Below are positions 7,987 to 17,146 of a DNA stretch of 64,000 nucleotides, in pieces. Position numbers and translations under genes: made by a program. The stretch's first letter is position 1. Each line of letters opens with the position of its first letter. Origin of the DNA: Pseudomonas lalucatii (GTDB lineage Bacteria > Pseudomonadota > Gammaproteobacteria > Pseudomonadales > Pseudomonadaceae); NCBI RefSeq assembly GCF_018398425.1, contig NZ_JADPMV010000001.1, forward strand, positions 1,178,001 to 1,242,000, written 5' to 3'. The notes under the pieces were generated by a model, which was given only the letters and a program-made list of their open reading frames with translations, made no database searches and was not told where the DNA came from.

Positions 7987-8493
7987 CTAGGCGAGCAGGC
8001 GCTGATAGACCTGCAGGTCGCCGGCGGAGAAGCAGCAGAAGATCACTTCCTCGATCGTGCTGAGTTCTTTCAAGGTCCCGCGCACGGTGCTCAAGGCCGT
8101 CCTGGCCGCCAGTTCCACCGGATAGCCGTAGACCCCCGTGCCGATGCTGGGAAAGGCGAGGCGGCGCACACCATGGGCGGCCGCCAGCTCCAGCGAACGC
8201 CGATAACAGGACGCCAGCAGCTCCGGCTCGCCGCGCTCGCCCCCCTTCCAGACCGGACCGACGGTATGGATGACGTACTTGGCCGGCAGGCGATAGCCCG
8301 GGGTGATCCTGGCCTCGCCCGCAGGACAGCCACCAAGCAGCCGGCAGGCCTGCAACAGCTCGGGGCCGGCGGCGCGATGAATGGCACCATCCACTCCACC
8401 GCCACCGAGCAGGGAACTGTTCGCGGCGTTGACTATGGCATCGAGCTGCAAGGTGGTGATATCCGCGCGCATGGCGCTGAGCTTGGCTGGCAT
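7987..8493 (-). CDS. Macrodomain protein (O-acetyl-ADP-ribose deacetylase type)
   Basis: This 168-residue protein is a single macrodomain. Near the N-terminus it has [25 protein letters not shown] ADP-ribose binding residues (Asn22, Asn25 and the glycine loop), and later [12 protein letters not shown], the second phosphate-binding loop. It matches YmdB-like hydrolases that remove acetyl groups from O-acetyl-ADP-ribose or ADP-ribose from proteins. The start is uncertain: ATG 8493 has GGGAGG 11 bases ahead, while ATG 8502, three codons earlier, has the same GGGAGG only 2 bases away. A link to the sirtuin gene 3.7 kb away is possible but not supported by an operon. Confidence 0.88.
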   Translation of the reverse strand: MPAKLSAMRADITTLQLDAIVNAANSSLLGGGGVDGAIHRAAGPELLQACRLLGGCPAGEARITPGYRLPAKYVIHTVGPVWKGGERGEPELLASCYRRSLELAAAHGVRRLAFPSIGTGVYGYPVELAARTALSTVRGTLKELSTIEEVIFCCFSAGDLQVYQRLLA

Positions 8494-8648
8494 GATCCGC
8501 ATGACCTCCCGAGTCCTCTCCCCCAAGTTTAGCGAGCCGTGCGCCGCCCGTCCGGCCAAGCGCATGACGGCGGATCGACCGCCGTCGCGCCCTGCCCCAC
8601 CCGGCCTGACGCCCAGGCGACCCGGCCTTTGGCGCGATTTTGGGAGTG

Positions 8649-8655
8649 CTATACT
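8649..8655 (+). promoter_or_regulatory. Candidate RpoS-type -10 element (CTATACT)
   Basis: TGCTATACT precedes a T-rich run about 120 bases ahead of the small membrane protein gene. It matches the CTATACT form of -10 preferred by RpoS; TTGGCG about 15 bases upstream could serve as a weak -35. Confidence 0.42.
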
Positions 8656-8774
8656 TTTTTGGGACTGCAGTCAGTGCGCAATCTGTCTCACGGGGGCAAC
8701 TACCAACTGCAATTTTCAGTCATCGGCTTCTGGATGGAGGGGGTCTGGAGCAACCACGAGGTGGGAGGTGTGTC

Positions 8775-9329
8775 ATGAATCGACACTACTACATCAGTGA
8801 CGATCTCGACGATCTTGAAACCGTTGAAAGCGAGTTGGAAGCCAACGGCATCAGTACCGAACAAATCCATGTACTCAGCGAAAAGGATGCCGACGTGGAA
8901 CAGCATCACCTGCACGACGTGCCCTCCTTCATGAAGCAGGATGTCGTGCATTCCGGCGAAATCGGCGCCCTGATCGGCGCGGTGCTGGCCGCCGTGGTCC
9001 TGGGCGGCGCCTACCTGCTGGGCTGGACCGCATCGGCGGCGGGCTGGGTGCCCTTCGTCTTCCTGGCCATCGTGCTGTTCGGCTTCTGTACCTGGGAAGG
9101 CGGCTTCTTCGGCATACAGGTGCCGAACGCGCATTTCCGCAACTTCCGGCAGAAGCTCAAGGAAGGCAAGCACGTGTTCTTCGTGGATGTCGAACCCGAG
9201 CAGGAGTCGGTACTGGACCGGGTCATCCAACACCACCCGTCCCTGAGGGATGCCGGCACCGGCGCGGCCTCACCGCACTGGGTAGTCGCCTGGCAACAGA
9301 AGTGGCATCAGTTCAAGCGCACCATCTAG
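8775..9329 (+). CDS. Small inner-membrane protein with glycine-zipper-like hairpin, unknown function
   Basis: The 184-residue frame starts at ATG 8775 after a GGGAGG ribosome site (8764-8769). The first 65 residues are soluble and acidic (YYISDDLDDLETVESELEAN in pattern), resembling the alpha/beta N-terminal domain of general-stress-type proteins. Two adjacent transmembrane segments follow at about 66-87 and 92-112 with small residues in the first. The C-terminal region (113-184) is soluble with a second alpha/beta stretch, KHVFFVDVEPEQESVLDRV. Similar Pseudomonas proteins have no established role. The RpoS-like -10 upstream suggests stationary-phase expression, which is inference. Its TAG stop lies within the left inverted repeat of the element that follows. 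Confidence 0.6.
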   Translation: MNRHYYISDDLDDLETVESELEANGISTEQIHVLSEKDADVEQHHLHDVPSFMKQDVVHSGEIGALIGAVLAAVVLGGAYLLGWTASAAGWVPFVFLAIVLFGFCTWEGGFFGIQVPNAHFRNFRQKLKEGKHVFFVDVEPEQESVLDRVIQHHPSLRDAGTGAASPHWVVAWQQKWHQFKRTI

Positions 9330-9491
9330 TGTCCTGTCCTGGAAATGCGCTCAAGAACTGGTGAACGAACTTTTCTGGCAGCCGAGGCGCCGCGACGAGT
9401 CATGGCAGGGCTATGGCGAGGAGTGGCAACGCCGGATGGCGGGAAAGGGCGCCATCAGACTCGAGCGGTTATTTTCGGGACAGGGCACTAG
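9326..9491. mobile_element. MITE-like element with imperfect terminal inverted repeats
   Basis: AGTGTCCTGTCCTGGAAAT at 9328-9346 faces AGTGCCCTGTCCCGAAAAT (reverse complement of 9471-9489): 16 of 19 match, and similarity continues inward through CGCTC(A/G)AG. CTAG stands at each outer edge (9326-9329 and 9488-9491), so a CTAG target duplication is possible, although CTAG is its own complement. The 166-bp interval has no convincing gene and no transposase. It sits exactly between two convergent genes and supplies the stop codon region of the upstream one. This is consistent with a small non-autonomous element; a duplicated stem-loop is the alternative. Confidence 0.5.
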
Positions 9492-9551
9492 CCCGCCATT
9501 CGCGGGCTCACCCGCCCTGGCCGGCCCGTTGCGGCCGCCAGGGCGTGGTTC

Positions 9552-9869
9552 TCACTGGCCGAAGAAGAACGCCCGGCTGAGAAAGATGTAGTCCGCCTCG
9601 GCGGCCATCAGCCCGACCAGCACCAGCAGACACAAGGGCGGCACCAGGATGGCGTAGACCATGGCCAGGCGCTCCCAGGCCATGTGCATGAAGATCGCGA
9701 CTATCAACCCCGCCTTGAGCAGCATGAAGACGAGGATCAGCGACCAGCGCAGATAGCCGACGAAATGGAAGTAGTCGACCAGGTAGGACAGGGTACTGAG
9801 GACGAACAGCAGCCCCCAGATCTTCAGGTACAGGCCGATCGGATGTTGCTGGCCCTGTGCATGTGCCAT
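9552..9869 (-). CDS. Cytochrome c oxidase subunit IV-like protein
   Basis: This 105-residue protein has three hydrophobic helices at about 12-35, 42-62 and 70-92, with FMHMAWE after the second, typical of the prokaryotic subunit IV family (CtaF/CyoD-like). ATG 9869 was chosen because AAAGGAG ends 8 bases ahead of it; an ATG at 9896 overlapping the upstream gene lacks a ribosome site. It is the last gene of the oxidase operon. This subunit has no redox centre and is thought to aid assembly or CuB stability. Confidence 0.8.
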   Translation of the reverse strand: MAHAQGQQHPIGLYLKIWGLLFVLSTLSYLVDYFHFVGYLRWSLILVFMLLKAGLIVAIFMHMAWERLAMVYAILVPPLCLLVLVGLMAAEADYIFLSRAFFFGQ

Positions 9870-9889
9870 CGCCTGGGCTCCTTTGGCAT

Positions 9890-10600
<711 letters not shown>

Positions 10601-10604
10601 GGCG

Positions 10605-11294
10605 TCACCTCAGGCCGCAGAACGCAGCGATGGCTCGATAGGTTTCCGGCGTGCTGGTCAGCACGGCGAACAGCAGCAACCAGAGGCCCAGCAGGTAGTG
10701 CCAGTAGATGGCGCACAGCTCCACGCCGTGTCCCAGGCGGGCCAGGGGAGCGCCGCGCAGCAGTCTGCCCAGGGTCCGCCCCCAGGCGACCAGGCCACCG
10801 AGCAGGTGCAACCCGTGCAGGCCGGTCAGCAGGAAGAAGAAGCTGTTGGCCGGGTTACCTGCGACGCCATAGCCCCAGACCACGAACTGGCGCCAGAGCC
10901 ACAGCTGCCCCAGCAGGAAGGCGATGGCGAATGCCCCGCCCAGGGCAAAGGCCAGGGCCGTCGACGTCGCTCGACCCTGCCTGGCCGCCACCCGCGCCCA
11001 TTGCAGGGCGATGCTCGCGGCCACCAGCGACGCCGTGTTCAGCCACAGCTGCCTGGGCTGGGCGAGCGGCGCCAGCGGCTCGGTCAGGGGCTGCCAGTCG
11101 GCCACCTGCGAGCGCGTGATGAAGGCGATGAGGAACAGCAGGAACAGCGAACTGACCACCACCAGGAACAGGCGCAAGCCGAATCTGACGGTGCGCGCCC
11201 GCTGCCCACCGGCGAGAAGCGGCCCATCCGACTGCGGCCCCCAGTTGCCGCCGGGGTCGGCGCCGCCGGCGTCGCGCAGCAAGAGCCGGTTCAT
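10605..11294 (-). CDS. Second subunit III-like oxidase protein
   Basis: This 229-residue membrane protein overlaps the end of the subunit I gene by 4 bases. It has the subunit III pattern of paired helices with TGLHGLHLLGGLVAWGRTL near residue 140-160 and ELCAIYWHYLLGLWLLLFAVL near the C-terminus. The N-terminal 40 residues are soluble and Gly/Asp rich. It is divergent from the next subunit III gene. Oxidase operons with two subunit III-like genes occur, and one may act as an assembly or accessory subunit. Its separate role here is not known. Confidence 0.75.
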   Translation of the reverse strand: MNRLLLRDAGGADPGGNWGPQSDGPLLAGGQRARTVRFGLRLFLVVVSSLFLLFLIAFITRSQVADWQPLTEPLAPLAQPRQLWLNTASLVAASIALQWARVAARQGRATSTALAFALGGAFAIAFLLGQLWLWRQFVVWGYGVAGNPANSFFFLLTGLHGLHLLGGLVAWGRTLGRLLRGAPLARLGHGVELCAIYWHYLLGLWLLLFAVLTSTPETYRAIAAFCGLR

Positions 11295-13066
11295 GGCTTG
11301 CTCTCCACTGGCTGGCTGCTGTCGGCGCGGTGGCGCCAGAGTGCCAGTTCCTCGTCCGACACCGTCTGCGGCACGAAGTCCTGCTCGATGTCCGGCACGC
11401 TGTAGTCATAGGCCCAACGGTGCACCACCGGCAGCTTGGCGCCCCAGTTGCCGTGCACCGGCGGGGTGTCCGGCGTCAGCCATTCCAGGCTGGTGGCGCC
11501 CCAGGGGTTGGCCCCCGCCGGCTTGCCCCGGAACAGGCTCCAGGCCAGGTTGAACAGGAACAGCAACTGGGCCACGCCGACCGTCAGCGCGGCCACGGTG
11601 ATGAAGGCGTTGAGGTCCTGGGCCGACTGCGGGATGAACTCGTAGTTCTCGTAGGCGTAGTAGCGCCGCGGCATGCCGAGGAAGCCCAGGTAGTGCATGG
11701 GGAAGTAGATGGCGTAGGTGCCGAGGAAGGTGATCCAGAAGTGCAGCTTGCCCAGGCGGTCGTCGAGCAGGCGCCCGGTGATCTTCGGATACCAGTGATA
11801 GATGGCGCCGAACACCACCAGGATGGGCGCGACACCCATGACCATGTGGAAGTGGGCGACCACGAAATAGGTGTCCGACAGCGGGATGTCGACTATCACG
11901 TTGCCGAGGAACAGGCCGGTCAGGCCGCCGACCACGAAGGTGAGGATGAAGGCCAGGGCGAACAGCATCGGCACCGTCAGGTGGATGTCGCCGCGCCACA
12001 GGGTCAGCACCCAGTTGTAGACCTTCAGCGCGGTGGGCACGGCGATGACCAGGGTGGTGGTGGCGAAGAAGAAGCCGAAGTAGGGGTTCATGCCGCTGAC
12101 GTACATGTGGTGCGCCCAGACCACGAAGCTGAGCACGCCGATGGCCACTATGGCCCAGACCATCATGCGGTAGCCGAAGATGTTCTTGCGCGCGTGGGTG
12201 CTGATCAGGTCCGAGACCAGGCCGAAGGCCGGCAGCGCCACTATGTAGACCTCCGGGTGGCCGAAGAACCAGAACAGGTGCTGGAACAGGATGGGGCTGC
12301 CGCCCTCGTGCTCCAGCGGCTGGCCGAGGGAGATGATCGCCGGCATGAAGAAGCTGGTGCCCAGCAGTTTGTCGAACAGCATCATCACCGCGCTGACGAA
12401 CAGCGCCGGGAAGGCCAGCAGGGCGAGGATCGAGGCCATGAAGATGCCCCACACCGACAGCGGCATGCGCAGCAGGGTCATGCCGTGGGTACGCGCCTGC
12501 AGCACCGTGGTCACGTAGTTGAGGCCGCCCATGGTGGCGGCGACGATGAAGATGGCCAGGGACACCAGCATCAGCACGATGCCCCACTCGGTGCCCGGCG
12601 AGCCCTGGGTGATGGCCTGCGGTGGATAGAGGGTCCAGCCCGCCCCGGTGGGGCCGCCGGGCACGAAGAAGCTGGCCAGCAGCACCAGCACCGAGAGCAG
12701 GTAGAACCAGTAGCTGAGCATGTTGACGTAGGGAAACACCATGTCCCGGGCGCCGACCATCAAGGGAATCAGGTAGTTGCCGAAACCACCGAGAAACAGC
12801 GCGGTGAGCAGGTAGATGACCATGATCATGCCGTGCATGGTCATGGCCTGGTAATAGGCGCTGGCGTCCATGAACTCGAGGCTGCCGGGGAAGCCGATCT
12901 GCATGCGCATCAGCCCGGACAGCACCAGGGCGATGAGGCCGACGAAGATCGCCGTCAGCGCATACTGAATGGCGATCACCTTGTGGTCCTGACTCCAGAT
13001 GTAGCGGGTCAGGAAGCTGTGCGGCTCGTGCAGCAGCGCGCTTTCCGCTTGCTCCGCATAGGCCAT
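11291..13066 (-). CDS. Cytochrome c oxidase subunit I (aa3-type)
   Basis: This 591-residue protein has about 12 transmembrane helices. The key residues are visible: His78 (low-spin haem ligand in MTMHGM), HPEVY at 270-274 with the CuB His and the Tyr that crosslinks to it, the Glu272 that ends the D-channel in A-type oxidases, HH at 319-320 (CuB ligands) and the HFHMVMG haem ligands near residue 405. This defines a type A haem-copper oxidase. It couples oxidation of cytochrome c to O2 reduction and proton pumping in the inner membrane. The gene follows subunit II by 47 bases and overlaps the next gene by 4. Confidence 0.95.
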   Translation of the reverse strand: MAYAEQAESALLHEPHSFLTRYIWSQDHKVIAIQYALTAIFVGLIALVLSGLMRMQIGFPGSLEFMDASAYYQAMTMHGMIMVIYLLTALFLGGFGNYLIPLMVGARDMVFPYVNMLSYWFYLLSVLVLLASFFVPGGPTGAGWTLYPPQAITQGSPGTEWGIVLMLVSLAIFIVAATMGGLNYVTTVLQARTHGMTLLRMPLSVWGIFMASILALLAFPALFVSAVMMLFDKLLGTSFFMPAIISLGQPLEHEGGSPILFQHLFWFFGHPEVYIVALPAFGLVSDLISTHARKNIFGYRMMVWAIVAIGVLSFVVWAHHMYVSGMNPYFGFFFATTTLVIAVPTALKVYNWVLTLWRGDIHLTVPMLFALAFILTFVVGGLTGLFLGNVIVDIPLSDTYFVVAHFHMVMGVAPILVVFGAIYHWYPKITGRLLDDRLGKLHFWITFLGTYAIYFPMHYLGFLGMPRRYYAYENYEFIPQSAQDLNAFITVAALTVGVAQLLFLFNLAWSLFRGKPAGANPWGATSLEWLTPDTPPVHGNWGAKLPVVHRWAYDYSVPDIEQDFVPQTVSDEELALWRHRADSSQPVESKP

Positions 13067-13113
13067 CGGGTCACCCTCCTGGCGAAGATTCGGGGCACTC
13101 CGACTGCTGGGGA

Positions 13114-14574
13114 CTACTGGCCCGACTCCGCCTTGCCGGCATCGGCATTGCCGTTCGCCTTGGACTTGATCAGCGCGATCAGCGCCTGCAACTCGTCGTC
13201 GCTGGGAGCGTAGGCCGGCATGATCGCGGCATAGCCCCTGACGATCTGGCTGTTGGGATTAAGGATAGACGCTTTTAGGTAGGCCTCATCGACCCGCACC
13301 TCGGTACCGTCGGCCAGGGTTTCGGTCGTGCCGTACAGGCCCAGCCAGCCCGGGCCGACGCGAGGGCTGCCGTCGAGGCTGTGGCAGGCCAGGCAGCCGA
13401 GGGATTCGGCCAGTTGCTGCCCCTTGCGCAGCAGCTCGCCGCCGTCCGCCCCGGGCTCGGCCGCAGGTGCGGGCGCGTCGCTCAGCGACTTGATCAGGGC
13501 GACCAGGGCGTCCAGCTCAGCCTCGTTGAACGAGTAGGCCACCATCACCGGCGGATAGCCCTGAACCAGCTTGGCCTTGGGCTCGAGGATCGACTCCTTC
13601 AGATAGGCCTCGTCGACCCGCACGCGGCTGCCGTCGGCCAGCGCTTCCTCGCGGCCGAACAGCCCCTGCCAAGTCGGCCCCAGCCGCGCACTGCCGTCCA
13701 GGCTGTGGCAGGCCAGGCAGCCGTGGCTCTCGGCGAGCAGGCGGCCCTGCGCCAGCGTCTCGTCCCGAGTCGGCTTGGCGGCCTGCGCCAGGGTCTGGGC
13801 GAAGGTCGGCTGGGCAGCCAGCCACTGCTCGAACGCCGCCTGCGGCTCCACCCGCAGATAGCCGCGCATGTTGTAGTGGCCCACGCCGCAATATTCGGCG
13901 CAGAGCACCTCGAACCTGCCGATCTGGGTCGGGGTGAACCAGAAGTACGACACCATGCCCGGCACCATGTCCATCTTGCTGCGGATCTGCGGGACATAGA
14001 AGTTGTGCAGCACGTCCTTGGAACGCAGCAGCACCTTGACCGCACGGCCCAGGGGCAGGCGCACCTCGTTGCTGCTGACCAGCACATCGTCCTGTCCGGC
14101 CGGATCCTCGGGGTCGACGCCCAGGGGATTGCCGGCATCGATGAAGCGCACATCCGACTTGCCCAGCCTGCCGTCGACCCCGGGAAAGCGGAACGCCCAC
14201 TGCCACTGCTGGGCGACCACCTCCAGTTCGTAGGCATCCTCGGGCACCCGCACGAAATCGTCGTAGACCACCAGCCCCGGGGCCAGCATGCCGACGATGC
14301 CCACACTGGTGACGCCGATCAGCCACCATTCGAGCTTCTTGTTCTCCGGCTCATAGGTCGCCCGCCGCCCCGCACGATGACGGAAACGTATCACCGCCAC
14401 CGCCATGAACACGGTGACGGCGACGAAGAAGATGCCGGTGATGACCAGGGTGATGAACAGCGTGGTGTCGATCGAGCCCCAGTTGGAAGCAGCCGGGGTC
14501 AGTTGCCAGGGGCTGAGCAGATGAAACAGCAGCGAAGCGACGACTATTAGCAGCAAGACAATTGCGATTGCCAT
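13114..14574 (-). CDS. Cytochrome c oxidase subunit II fused to two cytochrome c domains
   Basis: This 486-residue protein is much longer than ordinary subunit II. Hydrophobic segments lie at about 1-20, 36-62 and 84-104. The CuA site has His190, Cys225, Cys229, His233 and Met236 (CAEYCGVGH). Two cytochrome c domains follow, at about 271-366 and 379-472, each with a haem-binding CLACH (286-290 and 394-398) and a likely Met ligand (344 and 452). The domains are close duplicates: 21 of 27 residues are identical around the haem sites. The protein should pass electrons through two covalent haems to CuA. It starts the operon (subunits II, I, III-like, III, IV). Confidence 0.93.
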   Translation of the reverse strand: MAIAIVLLLIVVASLLFHLLSPWQLTPAASNWGSIDTTLFITLVITGIFFVAVTVFMAVAVIRFRHRAGRRATYEPENKKLEWWLIGVTSVGIVGMLAPGLVVYDDFVRVPEDAYELEVVAQQWQWAFRFPGVDGRLGKSDVRFIDAGNPLGVDPEDPAGQDDVLVSSNEVRLPLGRAVKVLLRSKDVLHNFYVPQIRSKMDMVPGMVSYFWFTPTQIGRFEVLCAEYCGVGHYNMRGYLRVEPQAAFEQWLAAQPTFAQTLAQAAKPTRDETLAQGRLLAESHGCLACHSLDGSARLGPTWQGLFGREEALADGSRVRVDEAYLKESILEPKAKLVQGYPPVMVAYSFNEAELDALVALIKSLSDAPAPAAEPGADGGELLRKGQQLAESLGCLACHSLDGSPRVGPGWLGLYGTTETLADGTEVRVDEAYLKASILNPNSQIVRGYAAIMPAYAPSDDELQALIALIKSKANGNADAGKAESGQ

Positions 14575-14709
14575 GGTCTCTTCATCCTGTCTTCGTGGGC
14601 ACCTGGCATTGCACGAGCGGCACCGCCCAACGGCGCCGCGCCCTTACTCTCGGCCCTCCCCCCACGGCCCGTGGCCAGCCACGGCACGGCCAGTGGCGAA
14701 GTCAGCGCA

Positions 14710-14716
14710 AGTATAG
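14710..14716 (-). promoter_or_regulatory. Candidate RpoS-type -10 for the oxidase operon
   Basis: On the minus strand GCACTATACTTGCGC contains CTATACT about 135 bases ahead of the subunit II start. RpoS control of aa3 oxidase genes is known in P. aeruginosa, which makes this placement plausible. No good -35 was seen. Confidence 0.42.
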
Positions 14717-14779
14717 TGCACGGCCCAAACGCCACCCTCGGCCCCAGCGGGCGACGACCTGGCAATGGCCGCAGGCGGC

Positions 14780-15961
14780 TCAGGCGACGACGTTGCGGGC
14801 CCTGAGTTCGGCGATGCGCTCGGGCGAACAACCCAGTTCCGCCAGCACCTGGTCGGTGTGCGCGCCGAGCGCCGCGCCGACGTGCCTGGGCGCGGGCAGG
14901 CCGCCGGAGAACTTCAGCGGACAGGCGATCTGCCGTTGCGCCGGCCTGCCCGCGCGCGGCACTTCGGTCACCAGCTCGCGGGCCTCGAGCTGGGGATGCT
15001 CGAGGGCCTCGGCCAGGCCCAGCACCGGCTCGACGCAGGCATCCCGCTCGGCGAACAGGCGGCTCCAGTCCGCCAGGTCGCGCTTCTCGATCTCGATCTC
15101 GATCTCGCGCTTGAGCGTCTGCTGCTCCGCGGGGTCGTTCGACAGCCCGCGCTCGGCCAGTTCGGGGCGGCCGATGACGGCGCAGAACTGCCGCATGAAC
15201 TGCGGCTCCAGGCTGCCGACCGACAGCCAGCGCCCGTCGCGGGTGCGGTAATAGTCGTAGAAGCTGCCGCCGTTGAGCACCTGGCTCTCCATACCCGGCT
15301 CGACACCGGCGGCCAGGTAGCCGGCTCCGGCCATGCCGTGCAGGCTGAAGGCGCAGTCGGTCATGCTCACATCCACCTGCTGGCCCTGCCCCGTGACCTG
15401 GCGCTGGATCACCGCCGCCAGCAACCCCACCGCCCCGTGCAACGAGCCGCCGGCGAGGTCCGCCAGCTGCACGCCCAGGGGCACGGGTCCGCTGGCGCGC
15501 CGGCCGGTGTAGCTGGCCAGGCCGGCCAGGGCCAGGTAGTTGATGTCGTGACCGGCGCGCTCCCGGTAGGGGCCGGTCTGGCCGTAGCCGGTGATCGACA
15601 CGTAGATCAGCCGCGGATTGATCGCCTTGAGCGCCTCGTAGCCGACCCCCAGCTTGTCCATCACCCCCGGGCGGAACTGTTCCAGGACGATGTCGTATTC
15701 GTTCACCAGCTGCTTGACCAGCGCCACCGCCTCGGCCTGCTTGAGGTCCAGGGCGATGCTGCGCTTGTTGCGGTTGAGGTAGGCATGGCTGGCCGAGACG
15801 CCGTCGGCGTAGGGCGGCAGCAGCCGCACCAGGTCCATGCGGCTGGGCGACTCGATGCGCAGCACCTCGGCGCCCAGGTCGGCCAGCAGCAGCGAGGCGA
15901 ACGGCCCCGGTAACAGGGTGGAGAAGTCGAGAATCTTCAGGGAGGACAGCGGGCCTGGCAT
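14780..15961 (-). CDS. Alpha-methylacyl-CoA racemase / family III CoA-transferase
   Basis: This 393-residue cytoplasmic protein starts MPGPLSSLKILDFSTLLPGP, the typical opening of family III CoA-transferases. The GHDINY motif (His138) and LADLAGG (Asp168) match the catalytic His126/Asp156 pair of the M. tuberculosis racemase, with the same 30-residue spacing, so the racemase subgroup is more likely than a transferase. Racemases interconvert 2R- and 2S-methylacyl-CoA so branched fatty acids or sterol side chains can be oxidised. Two upstream in-frame codons are ignored because the family starts at this Met. The divergent AraC-family gene is the obvious regulator. Confidence 0.85.
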   Translation of the reverse strand: MPGPLSSLKILDFSTLLPGPFASLLLADLGAEVLRIESPSRMDLVRLLPPYADGVSASHAYLNRNKRSIALDLKQAEAVALVKQLVNEYDIVLEQFRPGVMDKLGVGYEALKAINPRLIYVSITGYGQTGPYRERAGHDINYLALAGLASYTGRRASGPVPLGVQLADLAGGSLHGAVGLLAAVIQRQVTGQGQQVDVSMTDCAFSLHGMAGAGYLAAGVEPGMESQVLNGGSFYDYYRTRDGRWLSVGSLEPQFMRQFCAVIGRPELAERGLSNDPAEQQTLKREIEIEIEKRDLADWSRLFAERDACVEPVLGLAEALEHPQLEARELVTEVPRAGRPAQRQIACPLKFSGGLPAPRHVGAALGAHTDQVLAELGCSPERIAELRARNVVA

Positions 15962-16132
15962 TTCAGCTCCTCGAGTGGTGAATCGGACGCGGCACGATAG
16001 CCTCAGGGTAGGCACGGCCGCCGCGCGCCTCAATGACCCAGGCGCTCAACCCTGGTTGACCCATTCGCTCGGCGACTTGTCCTTCCCGGCCGCGCCCGCC
16101 TACCATCGGCGGCCGGAACAGGAGCCCGAGCC

Positions 16133-17131
16133 ATGCGCGAACGCACCATCGCCAGCCATTTCGTCCGCGCCGCCCTGCGCGGCGCCGTGCGCCAGGGCCT
16201 GGACTGCACGCCGCTGCTGCGCCAGGCGGGCATTCAGCCGGCGCTGCTCGACGAGCCGCGGGCGCGCATCGCCCCGCAACAGTTCGCCCGCCTGCTGCAG
16301 CTGCTCTGGGAACGGCTGGACGACGAGTATCTGGGCTGCGGCCGCCTGCGCAGCAGACGCGGCACCTTCGCCATGATGTGCCACGCGATCATCCACTGCC
16401 GCAGCCTGGGCAAGGCCCTGGCGCGCGGCGCGCTGTTCTACGGGCTGTTCCCCGGGGCGCCGAGCATCCGCCTCAGCCGCGAGGGCGATTGGGTCCGCCT
16501 GAGCATCGAAGACGCCCACCTGTGGGACCCGGACCATTTCCTGCTGGAGTGCCTGCTGGTGATCTGGCACCGCCTCGGCAGCTGGCTGATCGGCCAGCGT
16601 ATCCGCCTGGAGGAAGTCAGCTTCGCCTACACCGCACCGGCCCATGTCGGCGAGTACGAACTGCTGTTCCCCGGCCGCCGCCGCTTCGATGCCGCCAGCA
16701 GCGGCCTGCTGTTCCATGCCCGCTACCTGGCGATGCCGCTGCTGCAGGACGAACGCACGCTCAAGCAGTTTCTCCAGCACTCGCCGGCCGACCTGCTGGC
16801 CCGTCCCGATGGCGGCGACAGCCTGGGCGGGCAGATCCGCCGCCTGCTCGGCCGCGATTGCGCCCGCTGGGCCGACCTGGACGCCATCGCCCGCCAGCTG
16901 CACATGAGCCCGCAGACCCTGCGCCGCCACCTGCGCGAGGAAGGCGCCAGCTTCCAGGAGCTCAAGGACCAGCTGCGCCGCGACCTGGCGATCTACCAGC
17001 TGGGCCGCGCCGAGCTGTCGATCCAGCAGATCGCCGAGCAGCTCGGCTTCTCCGAGCCCTCGGCCTTTCACCGCGCGTTCAAGAAGTGGACCGGGCTGAC
17101 CCCCGGCGCCTACCGCGCCCAGGAGCACTAG
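16133..17131 (+). CDS. AraC-family transcriptional regulator (OruR/arabinose-binding N-domain type)
   Basis: This 332-residue protein has an N-terminal domain of the type found in OruR and related Pseudomonas regulators (about residues 15-210). The C-terminal double helix-turn-helix spans about 230-328: LDAIARQLHMSPQTLRRHLREEG and IQQIAEQLGFSEPSAFHRAFKKWTGLTP in pattern. Such proteins usually activate an adjacent catabolic gene in response to a small molecule. It is transcribed away from the racemase gene with about 170 bp between them, so a shared promoter region and control of that gene are likely. It is convergent with the exporter gene at 17147. Confidence 0.88.
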   Translation: MRERTIASHFVRAALRGAVRQGLDCTPLLRQAGIQPALLDEPRARIAPQQFARLLQLLWERLDDEYLGCGRLRSRRGTFAMMCHAIIHCRSLGKALARGALFYGLFPGAPSIRLSREGDWVRLSIEDAHLWDPDHFLLECLLVIWHRLGSWLIGQRIRLEEVSFAYTAPAHVGEYELLFPGRRRFDAASSGLLFHARYLAMPLLQDERTLKQFLQHSPADLLARPDGGDSLGGQIRRLLGRDCARWADLDAIARQLHMSPQTLRRHLREEGASFQELKDQLRRDLAIYQLGRAELSIQQIAEQLGFSEPSAFHRAFKKWTGLTPGAYRAQEH

Positions 17132-17146
17132 GCGCAGGCGCCCCCG

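Noticed and set aside
9361..9591. Small frame within and beyond the MITE-like element
   Set aside because: It starts with GTG inside the element, overlaps the subunit IV gene on the other strand, and shows no domain.
11330..13213. A 627-codon frame antisense to oxidase subunit I
   Set aside because: Its His/Asp/Gln-rich translation is a shadow of a strongly conserved membrane protein.
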